A stretch of DNA of 64,000 nucleotides from Haberlea rhodopensis. Its lineage: Eukaryota; Streptophyta; Magnoliopsida; Lamiales; Gesneriaceae. The translations under genes and the position numbers were made by a program. Where the stretch lies: positions 3,081,043-3,145,042 of the forward strand of contig CAJQUN010000042.1 of the NCBI GenBank assembly GCA_907163345.1, in the 5' to 3' direction. Of the stretch, positions 58,200 through 64,000 are shown in pieces (the first letter of the stretch is position 1; every line of letters starts with the position of its first letter). The notes under the pieces were generated by a model. It worked only from the letters and a program-made list of their open reading frames with translations, ran no database searches and was not told where the DNA came from.

Positions 58200-58594
58200 C
58201 AACATTGCCGGATGGATATTCTGCTTTGTTCTATTGATGAGGTTAAAGAAGTTTGAGGAAGTGATAGAATTCTTCGATGGCAGTAATCTTCTTCGAAGTT
58301 TTTCTTCAACCACTATAGTTCTTATCCCAAGGGAGATGATGTTCGACAATGGAAGGATTTCCATCCTATTAGCTTATGCAATGTAACCAATAAGGTCATT
58401 ACAAAGCTTATCACTAGTCGTTTGAAGAAAATAATTAGTAAAATCATCTCCCCTTGTCAGAGTGGTTTTGTTCAAGGAAGGCTTATATCAGATAACATCC
58501 TTCTAGCTCAGGAATTGATTCATAGAATTAACGCTCGGATTCGCGGTGGGAATATAATTCTCAAACTCGACATGGCCAAAGCTTATGACCGAGT
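58200..58594 (+). pseudogene. L1-like LINE remnant, RT continuation
   Basis: This resumes the LINE after the copia insertion: TTIVLIPR-like sequence near 58310, FHPISLCNVTNKVITKLITSRLK, CQSGFVQGRLISDNILLAQELIH and ILKLDMAKAYDRV. These are the classic early RT motifs of plant LINEs. It is cut at 58594 by the next copia LTR. Confidence 0.85.
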
Positions 58595-58983
58595 TGTTAG
58601 CATAAATGCCCTACAAGCCAAACGTTGGCCCAATGGGCTTTATATTAACCCTGGTCCAATTAGCTTATTACAACTATAAATATGATTTGTATCAGAAGGT
58701 TAAGATGACCTAATTACTCTCAATCAACACTCACTCTCTGAGAATAGCCGTCATCACACTAGCACTGGTGTCGGGCTTGTAGATCTGGTCAGGTTGATTG
58801 GACTCGAGGGACTACCTCTATCAGATTCACGTTGGTGAATGGTAATCTCTTTTCGTGCATTTATATTTGTTATTTGCATGTTTATATATGAATCCGGCGC
58901 GATCCTCCGTCCCTGGGTCAGATCAATTTTCTGTTTGTTTTCCGCTGCGTTTGGATCTGGCGCCGGGGTATGAAAGCCCAACA
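58595..58983 (+). repeat. 5' LTR of the Tork-like copia
   Basis: 389 bp with TGTTAG/CCAACA ends, adjoining a primer site TGGTATCAGAGCC at 58985-58997. No second copy is visible in the window. Confidence 0.8.
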
Positions 58984-58984
58984 G

Positions 58985-58997
58985 TGGTATCAGAGCC
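58985..58997 (+). promoter_or_regulatory. Primer-binding site, initiator tRNA-Met (Tork-like)
   Basis: TGGTATCAGAGCC lies one base after the LTR end. Confidence 0.9.
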
Positions 58998-61395
58998 AGG
59001 TTGCGCTTTGATTCATGTATTTGATAATTAATTTTTGTTAGATCGTTTCCAACATATACTAATCGTGTTTGAATTTTCAAAAATTAAGGGGTCTGGAAAA
59101 ACATAGAAAAATTTAAAAGAACTTGTTGATGTTCGACCGATTTCCACAAAATCTTCGCTGACCATTGCAGGTGAACTCCATGCACGCGGTGGCTGTTGGC
59201 GGCAAGGCGACGGAGATGGCTGAGAAATGTTCTCTGCTGACGTTCGCGCGCCCCGACTGCTGATTTTCACACGAATCGTGTAAGCCCTTCAAAGACGAAC
59301 CTCCGTCTAGCAGCAGCCATGGTAACTGCAAATGTTGCAGACATAATCACGCAGGTGGTTCGCGACCAGGCTCAGACCATCGTGAAAGGTTCACGATGTG
59401 CGTAGTTTACACAACAAGTACTTTGTATCTGGTCCAAATCTGTGCGAAATTTGCGGGTTGCTAGATCTCGCCATGCCAGAAAGGGTTTATGGTTTTTACA
59501 GACGAATTGCGTGAGCCTCTACGCTTACTTTTCTCGTCGTGCCCGCGATTGTGACCGGCAATCGGCCGACGGATGGACAAGGTGAAGGCGGCACGCGAGC
59601 TAGGGTTTCTGAAACCCTAGCCGCCGCTGCCTGTGAGGAAGAAGATGAACAGTGCACTCAACCCTAATTTTTGAATTTAAAAAAAAAAATTATTTTTTGT
59701 ACATCCGAAAATTAAGGTTAATTTTTGGGGTTGAAATTGCATCTTTTAATTTTTGGATCCAAATTGTTTGGAGTACATAAAACTTTGGGTCATTTTAGAT
59801 GTTTTTTCCGGATATTATTTTTGAAGCAATAAATCATAAACTTAATCAATTAAAAATATGATTTTTAATTTATTAAATGTAAAATGGAGATTTTACAATT
59901 AGTTAAAAATTTAATTAATTGGAAATTGAATGAAAATGTTTCATTTAGTTTGTTAATTTTATTTTCGATTATTATGATGGTTAAAATGTAAAATAGTGAT
60001 TTTACCAATTAATTGAAATTTAATTAATTAGAAATTAAATAAAATGGTTTTATTTAATTTTTAATTTTATTTTCAATTAATGATGTGATTACTGGAAACG
60101 ATAGAATAAATTAATTATTGTGTTCTAATTACATGTAATGTGATTAGTACAATTACATATGATGTAATTGTTTAGTTTAATGTTTAATTACATATGTTGT
60201 GATTGCATGATGGATGATTACGGGCCTTGACCAATGTGTTTAGGTGAATGTTTAGGTTTTTATTGTTTCATTATTATTGTGATTTTGGTTATCGGGTCTG
60301 CGAGCCTACTCTCTCTATTTTCTAATGTATCCCACCCAGGATTTGTATCCCCATTCTTTTGTTTGCACGATTTAAATGTAAAATCATTAGAATTAGTGGG
60401 AGATCGAGATTGAAGATGGAGCATCAAGAATCAAGACATGTATAATGGAAGCAAAAATGTAATAGGATTGCATTACATACATGCATCACCTTAGACAGAC
60501 TTGTGATCCACGTATGACTCACGTGGATCAATTAGGAAAATGCCGTAATCGTCCATATTTATTTTTATTATGCATGTGATGTATGATAAATGTTTGTTTG
60601 TATGTTTTATTAGTACATATGATTGCATGAATAAAACATAGTTGCATGAATCCGGCAAATAAACAAACAAGTACTTGATGAGATTTGAAAATTATTAAAT
60701 CCCTCTTTTGAATATGATTCAAAAATTTTAATATCAAACTGTAAAGGGAGCTCAAAGGAGTTTGTTGTTTCCTGTCTTCCATCAACAGTTAAGCCATGAG
60801 ACGCTACTTGTGTCAGGTGTCTTGTCTCACCCTCGTGGGGGGCATCTGGCATGGGAAAGCTGTGTGTTTAACTGCCACTTAATTATGGATAGGGTTCTAT
60901 TAATCTTTAAGATTACTCACCCTCGTGGGGTCTTATTGGCGAACATTACCATCCGTGGGATGGGTTAGTTTGACGTGAGAAGGCATAATTGGCCTGCCTC
61001 CGTAGGGTTATGCCAATCACGAGACGAATATCTTGGGGGTTGCATATGATGCAATTGTGAGATACCTTTAGTATCATGAGGTCGGCTGGACCCTCGCCCG
61101 GGGCTATCATGAGCTAGTTGGACTCCAAGCCCACTAAGAAAATACGATTTTCCGTTCATTTGTCATGAGGGTGACGAATTCGAAAAATTTAGTGGGAGCA
61201 TTCAATAACTAAAGTCCATAGTTTTTGAATTAATTAATAATCAAACGGTTTGCATGTATTTTCTGTTTATTCTCAGTATTGTGATTGCCGTGAATCCGAT
61301 TGCATCAATTCTCGATACAAACAAAGTAACCACACCAAATTATTCTGATTGACTATTAATTTTAAAATAGTGCTTACTTCTAAAAGATTGCTATA
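58998..61395 (+). other. Long leader between primer site and gag
   Basis: About 2.4 kb without a gag frame. Positions 59100-59640 are clearly more GC-rich, with AAACCCTAG-type sequence near 59620 that resembles a plant gene's 5' region. 59690-60180 is AT-rich. 60800-61170 has paired CTCACCCTCGTGGGG motifs (60827 and 60917). Short frames on both strands are unsupported. It may be a captured or merely long leader. Confidence 0.5.
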
Positions 61396-61399
61396 TACC

Positions 61400-61960
61400 C
61401 TTGGTGGGAGTCTCCTGTTGAAGTGTCTCCCGGTTCGTCTCATGAAGAGATTGTCACACTTGAGAAGTGATGGGACGATGATCTCTAGACTATGTGCTAT
61501 ATGATAGCATCAATGTCACCAATGAGTTTCAGATATGAGAAATTCGTTCACATTGCTGATATTTTTCAACACCTACAAATGTTGTTTGGTGAACGGACGC
61601 GATTACTGAGACTCGCGATTTCAAAAGAGCTATTTTCATTTCACATGCGAGATTGGGCTTCGGTTTATGAGCATGGTGTAAGAAAAATATCTCTTGTTGA
61701 GAAATTGGAAAATCTGAATGTGACAAATCCTCATTAACTGGCTATAGATTTGATCTTATAGTCAAAATGTTGGAAACTCATGAGTCCTTGATTCAAAAGG
61801 AGAAACGTGTTCTTCTTGTCGAATCTTCTACCAATGATAGGAAGAGTTCAAGGATAAAGAAGAGGAAGGGAAATGGTTCCCAAACTCAAAAGACGAAAAA
61901 GGATATAGTAGCAACTAAGAAATGAGAGGCATCTATGTTTTCACTGCTGGTCTGACGCAA
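61400..61960 (+). pseudogene. Tork-like copia gag remnant
   Basis: Near the start LEK-DDDL and CYMIASMSPMSF are in adjacent frames. The open stretch 61492-61737 reads FVHIADIFQHLQMLFGERTRLLRLAISKELFSFHM and VEKLENLNV, typical of the copia gag domain. Stops follow at once, then DLIL..S and a Lys-rich linker in other frames, with a damaged CFHC knuckle near 61935. Not functional. Confidence 0.75.
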
Positions 61961-61989
61961 AATTGTAAGGAATACCTATACTAGAAGAG

Positions 61990-63530
61990 TTCTAGAAATG
62001 GTATGTTATATATTAAAATTAAATGTTTCTATTGGTTCTACTTCTTTGGTATATGATGCCAGTTGTGCTCGCATTTTTGCAAAGAGTTGCATGTGATGTG
62101 AAGAAATAGAGAGCCCTAGGAAGGTGAAACCTACCTGAGGCTAAGCATTGTAGCAAGAGTTGTTGCAAAGGCTGTTTGAAACATTTATTTAATATAAAAT
62201 CTTGAACTGGTTAGGAACTGGTTTGAGCAATTATTTATTTGTTCTAGATTTAATCATGAACATTGTTCCTATTTTGATAGAGAATTATATTCTTTTAAAT
62301 ATGCGAATGTGATTTGCAGTATTTTTAAGAATGCATGTTTTATTGAATTTGGTGAACTTATGAATGATTAGTATGATTATATTCAAAGAATATAAAAAGA
62401 ATGATAACTTAAATCCAACATATATTTAGCATGTGCTGAATGTCCATTGAATTTGATTAATATGGACGTATGTGGAGCACTAAATGTTAGTGGAAGATGA
62501 TGTTGAGTTATCTTAAAGAGAATATGATTCTCTCTGAGTAACTCTCTAAAGTTACATATTTGTTAAATATAATTCATACCAATGCAGTGACCAAAACTCA
62601 ATATACGATATGGACTGAAAAATAATCCAAATTTTTATTTTGAGATTGTTCTGCTTATGTGAAGCAGCCAGTGGGAGATGAGTTGGATAGTTGATCCATC
62701 TTATGTTATTTTGTGGAAATTTATATTATCAATTGCAGGCAAAGAAGTTTGTTTCGCAAGTGCAATCTTTCTAGAGAAAATGTTTCTATTAGAAAGGATG
62801 ACAAAATAATATAACTTGAAAGGGTTCAAGAACCACAAACCACTAGAAAAAGTGAAAACGGTGAAATTAATTTAGTCAATCACAACCTTTGATTTACACA
62901 CACCTAGGAGATTTGAAAATGTTTCAAGAGCTCCTGATAGAATGAATCTACTCCTTGAAAGTAGTCAAAGAAATAGACCATGGATATGATCCTTGGACTT
63001 TCAAGAAGGCGTTGTCAGATATTGATTCGGGACATTGGCAAGATGCCATGAAATCTGAAATGGACTCCATGTACTCCAATAAGGTATGGGCCTTAGTAGA
63101 TCATCTTTGGGAATTGTTCACATTGGCTGCATGGATTTACAAGTGAAAGCTTGGAGTGGATGGGAAGGTAGTGACATTCAAAGCTTTACTGGTGAGAAAC
63201 AGTTATTCTCATAGGCAAAGAGTTGTTTATGAGAAAATTTTCATCGGTTATGATGCTATAGTCTATTTAGATTTTATTAGTTATATCTTTATATTATGAA
63301 TATCAGATATGAGTAATTGATGTGAACACAACATTTTTCAGTGGTGGCATTGAGGTAGAGATGTAGCAGCCAAATGTGTTTACAACTTCTTGGAGTGAGA
63401 AAAATATTTTCAAACTTCAGAGGTCCATTTATGGGCCTAAGAAAGCATCTCGAAGTTTGAACTTCCGTTTTGATAACATCATCAAAAGTGTTTGGTTTTG
63501 TTAAAAATCTGGAAGTGACATGTGTATTGA
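61990..63530 (+). pseudogene. Tork-like copia pol scraps
   Basis: Only islands remain in broken frames. An integrase-like region lies around 62400-62700 (LNVH..LIWTYVE). RT starts near 62990 (DPWTFKKALSDIDSGHWQDAMKSEMDSMYSNKVWALVD), with WIYK.KLGVDGKVVTFKA next. After a large internal loss, FKLQRSIYGPKKASRSLNFRFDNIIKSV appears near 63410-63490. The catalytic RT core, RNase H and 3' LTR are absent. Confidence 0.7.
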
Positions 63531-63598
63531 TGTGACTAGAAATAGACACAACTTTAGTGCTTAATTGTCTACGATTTGGTAGGTTTTGATGGATAAAT

Positions 63599-64000
63599 TG
63601 ATACGTTTGCTACCTAATCGTATATTTGTGTAATTATAGGTACAATCGAAGAAAACGAGCTAAAAACGATGTGTAAAGACCAAGAAGAGACATGGACATG
63701 ACAAGGACTCAAAGTTGATCAAAAAAAGGGCAAAAACGTAATTTTGGAGATGGCAATCGATCGCCCGGAAGAGGAAATTGATCGCCTATGGGCAGAAACA
63801 TTTTCATCAAATTTGAAGAGTCAGCGATCGATCGCGAAGAAGTGGCGATCGATCGCCAAAGTCTACTGGAGCTCGGCGATAGATCGCCACTTTATAGCGA
63901 TCGATCGCCTCAATGATTTTTCCGAAAAATAATAATGCAGTGATCGATCGCCACATTCAAGGCGATCGATCGCCGAAGAGTTCGGAAATTTGGAAACTGA
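63599..64000 (+). mobile_element. LTR start of a gag-only-type element, cut by the window edge
   Basis: It begins TGATACGTTTGC. It then follows the landmark order of the other gag-only LTRs (a TTTGTGTAATTATAGG segment, GAAAACGAGCTAAAAACGATG, then a palindrome cluster). It is truncated at the window end, so whether it is solo or part of a full element is unknown. Confidence 0.65.
63755..63974. repeat. Palindrome cluster (last element)
   Basis: About eight sites, mostly GGCGATCGATCGCC-like, some decayed (GCGATAGATCGCC, AATTGATCGCC, TGATCGATCGCC). The arm bases match the Tekay GG..CC version rather than the AC..GT version. Confidence 0.92.

Larger units (their letters stand above)
58595..63598 (+). 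mobile_element. Decayed Ty1-copia, Tork-like, with long leader
   Basis: The 5' LTR 58595-58983 (TGTTAG...CCCAACA) is followed by an initiator-tRNA-Met primer site. Then comes a leader of about 2.4 kb with no gag, a broken gag (about 61400-61960) and pol scraps (61990-63530). I could not find the 3' LTR before the next element at 63599. RT keywords (DIDSGHWQDAMKSEMDSMYSN, LQRSIYGPKKASRS) match Tork-type copia. The LTR lies directly after a LINE fragment. Confidence 0.75.

Overview
This window is nuclear DNA from a flowering plant, probably a eudicot. It is AT-rich and consists almost entirely of transposable elements inserted into one another. I saw no rRNA, tRNA or CRISPR. The evidence is the set of plant-type element families: chromovirus gag-pol with a chromodomain, plant Ty1-copia polyproteins, tRNA-iMet and tRNA-Asp primer sites, plant L1-like LINEs and an Ac-like hAT transposase. 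I cannot name the species. Only one plausible host gene is visible, a 74-residue secreted-peptide gene on the minus strand at 43279-43503.

Layout. 740-10700: a decayed hAT transposase (minus strand) is split by a nearly full Tekay-type chromovirus (1916-10580; LTRs of 1.95 kb differing by about 1%). 10743-29046: a stack of gag-only LTR elements primed by tRNA-Asp. Copy 1 (plus) contains copy 2 (minus, 13850-26974). Copy 2 in turn contains a solo Tekay-related LTR (14611-16528) and copy 3 (minus, 19032-24440). Each inner insertion has a readable 5-bp target duplication. 29047-30121: the 3' end of a dead copia pol. 31140-39182: a Reina-like chromovirus with 0.33-kb LTRs, interrupted by a one-ended SIRE-like copia fragment (5' LTR plus gag). 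39190-46748: the region with fewest elements, holding LINE scraps, a 318-bp tandem duplication and the peptide gene. 46749-47542: a solo LTR of the gag-only type. 49140-58594: an L1-like LINE split by a copia element (49871-58199), whose own 5' LTR is split by a Tekay-family deletion derivative (50360-53528). 58595-63598: another decayed copia. 63599-64000: the start of another gag-only-type LTR, cut by the window edge.

The most unusual signal cuts across families. Dense clusters of the palindrome CGATCGATCG sit in the LTRs of at least two unrelated lineages: Tekay-type Ty3 elements and the tRNA-Asp-primed gag-only elements. They lie just upstream of TATA-like sequence. In different subfamilies the bases next to the core change in pairs (GG..CC, AC..GT, AG..CT), so the palindrome is preserved. 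This looks like a shared cis-element or RNA pairing module of the elements' U3/leader rather than a chance repeat. The gag-only elements encode no enzymes and would depend on proteins supplied by another element.

All boundaries, motif positions and difference counts were read by eye. Family names rest on recognised motifs, not on database searches.
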